DNA of 64,000 nt. Origin: Onthophagus taurus (lineage: Eukaryota; Arthropoda; Insecta; Coleoptera; Scarabaeidae). The position numbers and the translations under genes were made by a program. Location of the stretch: contig NC_091973.1 in assembly GCF_036711975.1 (NCBI RefSeq), forward strand, positions 18,910,001-18,974,000. The letters are read 5' to 3'. Of the stretch, positions 17,814 through 27,918 are shown piece after piece. The notes under the pieces were generated by a model that searched no databases, was not told the DNA's origin, and saw only the letters and a program-made list of their open reading frames with translations. Each line of letters opens with the position of its first letter. The stretch's first letter is position 1.

Positions 17814-20800
17814 ATGAATCATATAATACCTTCTCTGAAAAACTGTTCTATACTAACTATTAAGGGTTTTGTAAATAACATATATACAAGAATTATAATA
17901 GATACTGGCTCGGAATATAATTTAGTCAATAAAGCGTGCGTCAAAAATTTTGAACAATCAGTTCAAGTGCCCAATTTACGATCAATTGGTAATTTATTGG
18001 TTTCACCCATTGGAATTACTGATGTTAAGATCATAATTTTTGGAAAAGAGATTAAAACTCCGGCTTTAGTTATAGATACCCTGCCTACATGCCTGTTATT
18101 AGGTTGTAAATTCTTGAAAGATAATAACGTTAAAATTAATTTTGAAAATAATACAGTTTCAATTGGTTCCGAGAATACAATTAAAGAGCATTTACTACCG
18201 TCGAATCAGCAAATAAATGTCTTAGATGAACAAAATTCCGAGAGGTTAAACTTCGTTATCGCGCGTCCTCTAGAAGTATGCGACCTTCCAGTAAACAAAA
18301 CCCGAGTAACAGCTGGGATAGTTCGAAAAGACGTTGACTTGTTTTCTTTGCCGAGAGATTGGTGTCTAATAAATACTAGTACGTCACATTTAAAAACGTG
18401 TAGTAAAAAAGATAGACAGTTCAAAAACATATTTAAAACTATTAAAAATGTAAATAATATGATGGATGTTGGTGATATATTAACTGCAACAAATGATAGT
18501 TTTCACATGTGTTATTTAATAATTAAAGCAACAACTCGAGATAAATTTAACAGGGAATCTTTTCAAAATTCCTTAGAAAAATTAAAACGATATTTGTTAG
18601 ACAATAATTTCAGTAAAGTCGCGTTCACCACTAATTTGGGAGGTCTCAAACCAAATAAACTTGAAAAAATATTTAACGTTTTATTTTCGGATACAAGTAT
18701 AGAAACAGTTATTTGTAACAATAAAAACTGCTCTACGAATCAAATTCTAGAAACCGACATAAATGTCGAAAGCAACAACACTTGCGGGTGGGATAATTTA
18801 CCAAAGAATGATGTTATAGATAGTAATTATAAGAACAATATAATAAAAATAAAATTGAAGAACGATTACGTACTAAAACCTCAAAGTGAAACTTGTTGCA
18901 TGGTAGAGTTTTCAGAAAACCATGAAAAAACAATAAATTTTATACATTTGTCAGTAGATATAGTTTATTAGGAAAAAACCACTTAGAAATAGTTGATAAT
19001 TTTCAAAACTTAGGGGAATGGCATGTTAAAATTTATAATTATGGGTTAATACCACGTAAGTTAGTGAATAGGAGTGTTATTGGGTACTTAGATGGAAGTA
19101 GGAGTTCCGAACTCGAAGAATTAAATAATAATAGAGAAATAATAGATTCGTATTTAGCTATAGAGTTAAGTTCCAATATAGTTTATAACATTAATAAAGA
19201 GCTGGATAAAGCGTTGATAGATAGACTCAAAACATTACTTGACCAAAATTCTGACATAATGTCGTGTAATTCGTCGAAACTGGGGTTAACTAAGTTAAAT
19301 CAGCACAAAATTGAAACTGGAAATAAACCTCCAGTGAAAACACGTCCATATAGAGTTAGCTTTAAAGAACGGGACATTATTAAAGAACAGGTAGACGAAA
19401 TGCTCAAGCAAGGAGTAATAAGACCATCAGATAGTGAATAAGCGTCACCTGTCGTTCTGGTAAAGAAACCAGATAATTCATACAGATTTTGTGTAGATTA
19501 TAGAAAATTAAATGCTACAACTACGAAATTTTCTTATCCACTTCCGTTAATCGATGATATACTGCACTTTCTAGGAGGTCACACTTATTTTACAGTACTA
19601 GATTTAAATAGTGGGTATTGGCAGTGTGAAGTAATGGAGAGTGACAGACATAAAACTGCTTTTATAACATCAGATGGACTTTATGAATTTAATAGATTAC
19701 CTTTCGGTCTTTGCAATGCACCAGCAACTTTCCAAAGATTGACGGACACAATTTTTAAAGACTTAAAATGGAAACAAGTGGCGATTTATCTTGACGATAT
19801 AATCGTAGTTAGCAAAACTTTTGAGGAACGTCTTACAAATTTAAATACCGTATTTAGTCGTATTAGAGGTGCCTGGCTAACTTTAAAAGTATCAAAATGT
19901 CACTTTTGTAATAACGAGCAAAAGATATTAGGTCACACAATCACCCAAACAGGTATTTTACCTGACAAAGCCAAGATTAATGCTATTTTAGAATTTCCAA
20001 CACCAAAACGAGTTAGAGATGTTCAATGTTTTTTGGGCCTTTGCAATTTTTACCGTAAATTTATTGAAAATTGTGCAAAATTAGCTGCACCATTGTATAA
20101 AGTAACCAGTTTAAAATCTAAATTTTATTGGGGAGAAAATCAAGATCAAGCGTTTAATAAACTTAAAGAAAAACTTGCTAAGCCTCCGCTATTACACCAT
20201 TTTCGACAAGATGCTATTACTGAATTGCATATAGACGCTAGTGGAGAAGGTTTAGGGGCAATTTTGTTACAAGCCGATACAAATAACGATGACTTACACC
20301 CCGTCGCATACATTTCTCGCAACCTTACCGCTTCTGAACGAAATTACACGATCACTGAACAAGAGTGTTTAGCTGCTGTATGGGCAATTGAAAAATTACG
20401 TACCTGTCTGTGGGGTTTATCCATGTTTACTATAGTCACGGACCATCATTCGCTTTGTTGGTTACACTCATTAAAAAGTCCAAACAAGAGATTACTACGT
20501 TGGTCACTAAAGCTTATGGAGTATAACTACAACGTCATCCACAAAAAAGGAATTCACAATAAGGATGCTGATGCTCTTTCGAGATATCCGTGTAATATTG
20601 CGACAAATATCGACGAACTACAAGCCTTGGAGGTTCCAACATTTATAGCTACATCTATTGATCTACAAAAATTACAAGAAGAAGATAGAAGAATTCAAGA
20701 AATAAAGATGGCCATCTCAGACAAAAATGTTGGAGGTCCATCGATTGAAAAAGTTGCTCAAAATTACATATTAAAAGATGGAGTTCTTTATAAAAGAAAT

Positions 20801-21802
20801 TTCAAAGTACACGGTCAAGAATCATTTTTAGTAATCCCAACAAATCTTCGTGAAGAGATTCTACATACGAATCACAAGGATCCGATTAGTGGACATCTAG
20901 GATTTACACGAACATACGATAAAATCAAAAAACGCTATTATTGGGATGGTATGATGAATGACATCCGGAAGTATGTCCGCGGATGTCCTGATTGTCAAAC
21001 TAGAAAGGGGCCAACCAATCAAAAACCAGCCGGTTTACTACAACCAATTCAAGTCGGACAACCATTTGAGCGAGTTGGTATTGATTTATTGGGCCCACTA
21101 CATCGAAGTTCGAGTGGAAAAACCTTTATAGTGGTAGCAACAGATTACGCAACACGATGGGTAGAAGCTAAGGCACTACCAAGTGGGAAGGCTGAACCGG
21201 TAACTAAATTTATCATTGAACAAATAATCTGCAGACACGGATCCCCTAAAACATTACTCAGCGATAGCGGCACAGTCTTCATGTCCAATTTAGTCACAGA
21301 AATTTTACGACTGATGGGCACTGAAAACACATACACAACAGCATACAAACCATCAACGAACGGTCTCACCGAGAGGTTCAACAAAACTCTCATTGATATG
21401 ATCAGTTTATACACATCGACTTCTGAAAAAGACTGGGACGTTTTCCTACCTCACTGCATCTTCGCTTACAACACCGCGAAACAAGAAAGTACTAAATATA
21501 GTCCATTCAAACTAGTGTATGGTAGAGAACCGGTGTTACCAACCGACGCTCAATTAATATTGGATATGTCGACCGAATACGGGTTACAAACTCAAGACGT
21601 AATAATAAAAGTAAGACAAAATGCTAAGGACAACATTCACCGACAACAAGAAAAAGACAAACGAAGATAAGATGAGAAACATCGTGACGTAAGTCTTAAC
21701 GTGGGAGACATAGTTCGTGTGAGAACACCACTCAGGCAGGTTGGAAAAAGTGATAAGCTTCAACCGAAGTACTTTGGACCATACAAAATCAATGTTGGAT
21801 AA
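17814..21802 (+). pseudogene. pol: gypsy-1 Pol: protease, RT, RNase H, integrase
   Basis: Domains in order: aspartic protease (IIIDTGSEYNLV, about 17895), RT (CVDYRKLNA, VLDLNSGYWQ, LPFGLCNAPATFQRL, catalytic IYLDDIIV), RNase H (LHIDASGEGLGAIL, ITEQECLAAVWAIEK, TDHHSLCWL), integrase zinc finger (H-x4-H ... CPDCQ), integrase core with D (RVGIDLLGP), D (LLSDSGTVF) and E (NGLTERFN), then the GPY/F module ending KYFGPYKI. Broken by a stop at 18969 with a frame change, an in-frame TAA at 19439-19441 and another at 21668-21670. Each is a point lesion; the rest is well kept. Confidence 0.9.
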
Positions 21803-21819
21803 TAAAGTATAACAAAATA

Positions 21820-22170
21820 TATTTTGTTTCAGTTGAAGAAAAACAATTCATGTTAGATACAAAGACACCTTTATTATCCACCTTTAGCCAAAATTGCGAA
21901 GTTACATTATTAAGACCAACTCACTCCTTACCTCGTATGTGTAAAAGAATTATAACTGTAGTAAATACTACTTATTTTGTGGAGGAGAGAGAGGAGAACA
22001 CGTGGATATTTGTAGCGCCACGAACAGAAATTGTAACAATCAATTGTAGATCTAAGCAAACAATTAATATAAAATTGTTAGGTACTGGCCGTATCTCATT
22101 GTCCCCAAATTGTACCGCTAATTCTGAATTAGTTACTTTAACACCCGTAGCAACTAAGCAATCCAAACTG
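21820..22170 (+). pseudogene. env: Errantivirus-type env remnant of gypsy-1
   Basis: After a pyrimidine-rich splice-acceptor-like TTTTGTTTCAG (ending 21832), an open frame (ATG 21850) encodes a Cys-patterned ectodomain segment (NCEVTLLRP, MCKRIITVVNTTYF, NTWIFVAPR, TINC, LSPNC) typical of the C-terminal ectodomain of errantivirus envelope proteins. The N-terminal part, fusion and membrane regions are not present; the frame is cut where R1-a sequence begins. Errantivirus env is normally made from a spliced RNA, which would explain the acceptor. Non-functional fragment. Confidence 0.55.
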
Positions 22171-22171
22171 C

Positions 22172-23399
22172 ATTCAATACTGGTTTTGAACAATGCCGAC
22201 ATGTGTCTTCACCTTTACACACTTTAGATATATGGCTATATTCCAGGCACTTAAAGCATCTCGTTACAAGGACATAATCCGTGACCCTGCAAGACCATGG
22301 ACCGATGTACACACGTCCCAAGTTTGTAAGAATTGTCCAAACGTTTGTTGGAACCTCGAAAATTATGTTCGATTCATTTTCTCGCTTAGCTACCCTGGTT
22401 ATTATTTTACACTCTTTTTTAAACGTTTCATAAGTTATACCTTCTCTGCCCTCAATATTTCTGTTGTACAAGTTGTCTATTAGGTTTTCTTCCGTTATTT
22501 CAGTAGGAACATCAAACATTTGTATGGCCGGTCTTAGCATTTTTGGGGACTCTACTTTTAAACCAACTTCTTGCAATTTCTTACAGTTTTTAACTTTTTG
22601 AACTTCAGCCTCATCCGCCAACTCCACAACCACACCGGAATTTCGTATTGTTCTAATTTTGTCAACTTTAACATTACTTAGTTCTCCCTGTATTATTTTA
22701 TACACTTTCTCTTTAACTATGTATTTCGCTACTAACACCTTCAGATTGACTGTTAGTTTTAATCAGCACTTTTTTCTTTGTTACAGGTACTAGGATATCT
22801 TTCATTTTCACCACCTTCGCGAAGGATCGGGTATGCGCCGATGGACCAGTAATCTGATCAGGTAAGACACTTTTTATTTCATTCAGCTTCCTTAAATATT
22901 TATTTTGTTCCTTCAACTTTATATTTTCGACTAAAACTTCCCTCAGGTTGTCCTCGAGGGAATTTCACTTCTCCAGGATAACTACAGAGGCCTCTTTAGA
23001 TATTTTTGACGCACTCGACAAAAGATAAGCCTGTAAAGCGGATCTTTCCTTTTTAATATTTTTAATTTTATCCTCCTCATTATGTTTGTTTAAGTGTTCA
23101 TCTGCCTCATCATCTTTGCGGCGTCTTTTATTTGAAGACACAGAAGACACGGACGATGCCCGGCTTCTGGACTCTTCCACCTCCATTTTCGACTCACTAG
23201 CCGAAGCTGCGGACTCTTTAGCCGTACTTTTTGTTTGTACGCTTGTGGGCGGACTTCTCATTACTTTACTGTTTCTTCTTTGAAACACACTTGCGAGCTT
23301 ATCTAATGTATCATCATCCCCTCCACCCCCCATATATCTCGCATAGTACCTTCCCTCCTGTCCCTTACCTTTATCCCCTTTTTCCCCTTTATCTCCCAT
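22172..23399 (-). pseudogene. R1-a ORF1 (Gag-like)
   Basis: From ATG 23399: charged low-complexity start (GDKGEKGDKG), then a basic segment (SSNKRRRKDD), a helical region (22713-22964) and the conserved ORF1 domain (PAIQMFDVPTEITEENLIDN, YIGPWSCRVTDYVLVTRCFK). The zinc knuckles follow: C-x2-C-x4-H-x4-C (CFKCLEYSHISKVC) and the start of the second (CRHC), where the sequence is cut at about 22172. Two frame shifts split it (near 22965 and 22715). Same layout as R1-b ORF1 (44932-45834). Confidence 0.8.
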
Positions 23400-23607
23400 G
23401 TTGCCGAGAGCTTCGACCGGGTCAGCACCCCAAGTCTCCCCTCCCAGTCCCCTCCTGCCGGGGTGGCTTCCGCTGAGCGGTACCTTTGGCCGTATAGAGG
23501 ATACTTACGGCTCTAATGCGTTAGGTTTTGCCTTACCCAATTTGCCGGCCCCCGCTTCGTTTCCGAGGTTACCGCGGGGAGGTAGGTTGTCCCGCTCAGC
23601 TGAGGTG
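23400..23607 (-). other. R1-a 5' UTR / R1-b 3' UTR junction
   Basis: GC-rich noncoding sequence between the R1-a ORF1 start and the R1-b ORF2 stop. The two R1-type elements lie head to tail on the minus strand; the exact junction was not resolved. Confidence 0.5.
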
Positions 23608-24740
23608 TTACGTTGACAACACACACACTCGCACAATTGCTAGGTACAATACCCCTAGGACAAACAATAAAAAAATAATAAACAAATAAAAATAAAATAA
23701 CTTAAAAGAGGCAAACTCACCCGCAGACCGGAGCAAGACCGTGGAAAGACGGACCTCAGCAAAGGAAGCCAAACCCATCTCCTCCAAAAACCGCTCGCGG
23801 TAGCTTGCATATTTCGGGCAGACACTCAACATATGCAGGATATTTTCGGTTTCACCACAGGAACATCGCTCACTGTCCTCCAGTCCCAGGCTTCTCAGGC
23901 GGGCTCGGATTGGACCGTGGCCCGTCACAGCGAACCCGAGATGGAGACCCAGTCTAAACCAAGGGGGAAACTCGGTCCTAACCTGCTGGAAGAAAAGGTA
24001 AGTATCCCTCCCCCCTCTCATTACCAAGGTCATGGTGCTGCAAGAACGTGCCCCTGTTATCCCACATGACCCCTAGATACTTTACCACGCTAGCATTAAT
24101 CAGATTTCCCCCCTCCAACTTAATAATCGGTGCCCTCTGCAGGAGACCCTGGACAACCGCCCTTGTCTCATGCTGTGACACTGTCAGCCCATTCACACGT
24201 AGCCACTCACTCATCCTGTTCATCACCACACACCCCATCCTCTCAACTTCCGCTCTGCTGTTGCCTTTTATTAGGAACACAATATCGTCGGCGTAGGCCA
24301 TCACCTCTACACACTCCGACTCCATACACAACAATTCATCCAACACTACATTCCAGAAGCGGGGCCCCAGCACTGAGCCTTGGGGACACTCCTTCCTCAT
24401 ACATCTATCCACACACCCCGCACCTGAACTTAACTGAACCTTTCTCTCTCTAAAGTAATCACACACAACCTCATACACATTCCTTTCAATCCCAGCCATT
24501 CTCAACCTACGCAAAATAACAGACCACTTTAAAACATCAAAGGCCCCCTCTACATCCACAAACACTCCAACTACATACTTATCCACACAATTTCTGACAC
24601 ACTCCCCCACCGATGCTAAGGCATCGTCCGCGCCTAACCCCTTCTTAAACCCAAACTGCCGTGCACAGTCCATACCTGCGGCTGTGTAACTCTTTTCGAT
24701 CCGCGCCCAGATTAGTTTTTCAAGGACCTTGATGAAAACT
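23608..24740 (-). pseudogene. R1-b ORF2, RT core and C-terminus
   Basis: Reading down from 24740: VLEKLIWARIEKSY, RQFGFKKGLGADDALASVGE, GVFVDVEGAFDVLKWSVIL (motif A), CPQGSVLGPRFWNVVLDELL (motif B), VMAYADDIVFLI (catalytic YADD), VKYLGVMWDN. Near 24000 the thumb region is deleted with a frame change. The C-terminus follows directly: HLGFAVTGHGPIRARLRSLG and the Cys-rich CSCGETENILHMLSVCPKY. The same architecture as R1-a (12695-14130) but clearly a different copy. Confidence 0.85.
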
Positions 24741-24809
24741 AATTCAATAAATCTCATAGAAACGATGAAAATTCTTTATTTAGATTTGTTTCAGTGCGAC
24801 ATGTTTCGA
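24741..24809. repeat. Left inverted copy of PLE-1 terminal repeat
   Basis: 69 bp, exact complement of 26993-27061. The perfect match indicates a recent insertion. It contains half of the hammerhead-like motif described at 26971-27008. Confidence 0.9.
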
Positions 24810-26192
24810 CCCATTATAGGAAATCTTAATACCCCTACTAACAAAATTGCTAAACACCTACAAACATTTTTATTTAAAACTTTCAATAATACTTTTAAAT
24901 ACAATATTAAGAATTCAACAGAGCTGATTAAAAAATTAAAAGATTTTAAACTTCACGATAAAGATAAACTTCTTTCTTTTGATATCAAAAACCTCTATAC
25001 TAATATACCCATAGAAGAAACGATAAAAATTATTAAGACATATCTCATGAATAACCAAATTTCTTTGGAGCTGGACGAATTGGAGATAGATAGTTTCCTT
25101 AATGTTTTGAAACATACATGTAATCAAAACTTTTTCACGTTTAACAATAAATACTATAAAATGAAAGATGGGTTACCCATGGGCTCCCCCATATCGGGTA
25201 TTATGGCGGATATTTTTGTTAATCACTTTGAAACCATACTTTTTTCGGATAAGTTTAAAACGTTCACAAAAGATATTTCTTTCTATGCCAGATATGTCGA
25301 CGATATTTTTATAATTTACAAAGGTAACCCCGCCAAATTAATAGCCCTTCACAATATCTTCAATAATATCAATAACTTAAAATTCACTATAGAAACTGAA
25401 AATTCACAAAGATGTCTTAGTTTCCTAGATGTCCGGATCCAAAGAGATAATAAAAACAATAAAATGATATTTGATATATACTCAAAACCAACTACCACTG
25501 ATATACTTATTCCAAAAAACTCTTATTGTAGCAAACAACATAAATACGCTAGCTTTAGGTTTCTATTTAATAGGTTATACAATATACCACTTAACGATAA
25601 TAATTTGAAAAAAGAAATCATAAGAATAGTTTCATTGGCTAACAATTTATACTCTATGAAAGACCTACAAACAATATACAATAAAGTGCACCTATCACAG
25701 ATAAAAAAGAAGATTTATCCACATTACAAAACAAAAATGAAATTTGTATCTATACCATTCCACCCAATTTTAGAAAATAAGTTAACTAGGAATCTGAATA
25801 AGTTCAACATATGCCCCGCCTTTATCTCCAATAATTGTAAGCCAGTTCTTCAACTCATGAACAATAAATCAAAGATAAATCAAAACGAACAGAGTGGTGT
25901 CTATAAAATAGAATGCACGGGATGTGATGGGATCTATGTGGGACAAACAGGCCGTAATATTAAGATACGCTATAAGGAACATATGACCAAAAAAACTTCC
26001 GCAGTTTACAAACACGTCAAACAAAGCAAACATGAAATCCCATTTGAAAACATTAAACTACTAAAAAATGTCAAAAAATCTAACGAAATGAACCTATTAG
26101 AAGAATTTTACATTCACAAATTTAAAGACAAAAATCTACTCAATGACACTTCAGACCTCAACCCATATAGAAATTTCCTTCAATTCATATAA
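24801..26192 (+). CDS. PLE-1 reverse transcriptase / GIY-YIG endonuclease
   Basis: 463 codons from an internal ATG at 24801; upstream codons are inside the inverted terminal repeat, so the natural N-terminus is lost. RT motifs: LLSFDIKNLYTNIPIEETI (A), DGLPMGSPISGIMADIFVN (B), FYARYVDDIFII (catalytic YVDD), CLSFLDVRI. The C-terminal GIY-YIG domain: SGVYKIECTGCDGIYVGQTG, then IRYKEHM and an EEFYIHKF-type end. The zinc-type CTGCD within it is usual for the family. The frame is open from 24729 to its stop. Confidence 0.88.
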   Translation: MFRPIIGNLNTPTNKIAKHLQTFLFKTFNNTFKYNIKNSTELIKKLKDFKLHDKDKLLSFDIKNLYTNIPIEETIKIIKTYLMNNQISLELDELEIDSFLNVLKHTCNQNFFTFNNKYYKMKDGLPMGSPISGIMADIFVNHFETILFSDKFKTFTKDISFYARYVDDIFIIYKGNPAKLIALHNIFNNINNLKFTIETENSQRCLSFLDVRIQRDNKNNKMIFDIYSKPTTTDILIPKNSYCSKQHKYASFRFLFNRLYNIPLNDNNLKKEIIRIVSLANNLYSMKDLQTIYNKVHLSQIKKKIYPHYKTKMKFVSIPFHPILENKLTRNLNKFNICPAFISNNCKPVLQLMNNKSKINQNEQSGVYKIECTGCDGIYVGQTGRNIKIRYKEHMTKKTSAVYKHVKQSKHEIPFENIKLLKNVKKSNEMNLLEEFYIHKFKDKNLLNDTSDLNPYRNFLQFI

Positions 26193-27099
26193 TTTGAGTA
26201 ATAACCTAATCATCAACAGCTAATTTTTAAAAAAGATTCTCTCTCCCTTTTTTCCCTGTCCTAATATTCCCTCATCTTTAAGGAAAACTTTTTCAAATAA
26301 AAGCCAATTTTCAAATTCAAACAATTGTCATCTCCCTGCCTATGCAATGCGCATGCCCCAAATGGACCATAATACATTTCTGCATTCTACATCAAGCCCT
26401 CAGTCCAACCTCAATCACGCAATGAACCACCTGTTGTGACTTAAATTTTGGATTTGTTTAATTGATTACGAATATCACAGATTTTTTCTTTCCCAATAAC
26501 ATGATTCACCTCCTCTATTGTATTAAATAAATTTTAACACGTGATCTAAATTTAACGATGAAAGTAAGACGCCATTTTCCTCTCAATTTTCTGTACTGAT
26601 TCGATGTCTTATTTCAGAATTTTTAACAATCCCCTTTACATTCCCTAACAATTTATTTCTTTTATGAACCCTATAAACATACAATTAACTATTGAGACCT
26701 AAATAAACCCGCATATTTATATAAAAAAATCCCTTTAAACCGTAATTACTCCAAATAATTGACTTAAATTGGATAAAGAAAAATATTTTTGGTCTACTTC
26801 CCCTACTGGTACAATGTTTTTAAGGAAATCTATCAAAATAGAACATCTGTACATTTCAACTGATTGATGGTAAAATTAAAAAAGAATTTTTATTATAATT
26901 ATGTTTTATATACTTACCTCTCGCGGAACGATTTATTATATAACGCAATGTATTTATGTGTTTCTCAGTCGTGCCTGAAGAAGATTGTTAAATCGAAACA
27001 TGTCGCACTGAAACAAATCTAAATAAAGAATTTTCATCGTTTCTATGAGATTTATTGAATTAATACTTACGATGAACACCGAATCCACTTTAACAAAGA
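26193..27099 (+). other. PLE-1 3' noncoding region and terminal repeat
   Basis: No coding frame. Ends in the 69-bp repeat copy (26993-27061) plus 38 bp before the target duplication. The hammerhead-like motif lies at 26971-27008. Confidence 0.7.
26971..27008 (+). ncRNA. Candidate hammerhead ribozyme in PLE-1 terminal repeat
   Basis: Core order matches a hammerhead: stem I strand GTGC, CTGAAGA, a hairpin GATT-GTTA-AATC (with one extra A before it), GAAA, then a very short self-complementary stem III C-ATG-TC within ACATGT, and the returning stem I strand GCAC. Penelope-like elements are known to carry hammerheads with minimal stem III that act as dimers. The extra A before stem II is non-canonical, so activity is uncertain. 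Confidence 0.45.
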
Positions 27100-27144
27100 T
27101 TGATGAAAACTGGCAACAGCGAGATAAGCCGGTAACCCTTGGGG

Positions 27145-27272
27145 AGTAGTATAGATTCGCCGATTCTAGAACCTCCTCCTCGAACCAGCGTTCTAGGAAG
27201 AGGTTCTTGAATCGGCAAATTTTTTGGGGGTCAGAGGAGGTTCGATGAGGAGAGGAGGTTCTTGAATCGGCG
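27145..27272. repeat. Maverick B left TIR, outer part
   Basis: Matches the complement of the right terminus ending 41795, including TTCGCCGATTCTAGAACC and the GAGGAGGTT-rich blocks. The Transib (27273-30228) splits the repeat; it resumes at 30229 after the second copy of CGGCG-flanked target and continues to about 30760. Confidence 0.9.
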
Positions 27273-27302
27273 CACAGTGGTTCAAAACGGCGAAAAGTGA
27301 CG
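27273..27302 (+). repeat. Transib left TIR with CACAGTG heptamer
   Basis: The first seven bases are CACAGTG, the consensus heptamer of V(D)J recombination signals. The following 23 bases match the right TIR with only two or three differences. No clear nonamer follows at 12 or 23 bp. Confidence 0.93.
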
Positions 27303-27384
27303 CATAGACCTTTAGAGATTTATTACATTAATGAAACTTGGTATGTGATTATTGTACCAAAAATTATGATGTGTCAAAATTTAG

Positions 27385-27745
27385 AGTAAATTCGTCAACC
27401 GAAAGTGACACTTTACCTGAACACATACCTATACTTTTTCATATAAAGTTGCACTTTAAATTGAGGTAGATGAATGCCATTTTGTATAACCTATTATAAT
27501 CATGAGAAATATCAAAATATCAAATTTCAAACAAATCGCAAAACCGGAAATGGTACTTTACCTAAACACATACCTACAGTTTTTCATATAAAGTTGCACT
27601 TTAAATTGGGATAGATGCATGCAATCTTGTATAACCCATTACAATTATGCAAAACATCCAGATATTAAATTTCAATCAAATCGCGTCACCGGAAGTGGTA
27701 CTTTATCTGAACACATACCCAATTTTTTTCATATAAATTAACACT
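27385..27745. repeat. Tandem repeat, 145-bp unit, inside Transib
   Basis: The phrase ACACATACC recurs at 27421, 27566 and 27711, exactly 145 bp apart, with TTTTTCATATAAAGTTGCAC following in the first two. About two and a half diverged copies. Lies between the transposase stop and the left TIR. Confidence 0.85.
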
Positions 27746-27918
27746 TAAATTGGACTAAAGAAATAAAATTATATTCTATAGACTAGAATCAAATATTTTA
27801 GATGATATAAATATGTTGGTAACTCCAAGAACAGTCTATAAATATACATCCATGTATCGCGTATGTATGTATGTATCATATACACAAGTCATGTGTAGAC
27901 CATTTTACGTTGACAACC

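Larger units (their letters stand above)
14131..22170 (+). mobile_element. Ty3/gypsy retrotransposon gypsy-1, 3' end deleted
   Basis: LTR candidate, leader (split by a non-LTR insertion at about 14560-16335), gag, pol (protease, RT, RNase H, integrase, GPY/F module) and an env remnant, all on the plus strand. There is no 3' LTR: the env remnant runs straight into R1-a ORF1 at about 22170. The element lies inside R1-a, whose two parts flank it on the minus strand. Confidence 0.8.
24741..27099 (+). mobile_element. Penelope-like element PLE-1
   Basis: Encodes an RT joined to a GIY-YIG endonuclease, the Penelope hallmark. It is flanked by a 12-bp target duplication, TTGATGAAAACT (24729-24740 and 27100-27111), lying in the R1-b RT. 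A 69-bp segment at the left end (24741-24809) is the exact inverse of 26993-27061, the usual sign of a partial inverted pseudo-LTR. The N-terminal coding region is missing, so this is a 5'-truncated copy with an inverted end. Confidence 0.85.

Noticed and set aside
23086..24453. Several plus-strand open frames across the R1-a and R1-b genes
   Set aside because: They are antisense shadows of GC-rich minus-strand R1 coding sequence with clear RT and zinc-knuckle motifs.
27280..27320. Nonamer partner for the Transib CACAGTG heptamer
   Set aside because: Neither a 12- nor a 23-bp spacing leads to a convincing A-rich nonamer; only the heptamer resemblance is claimed.
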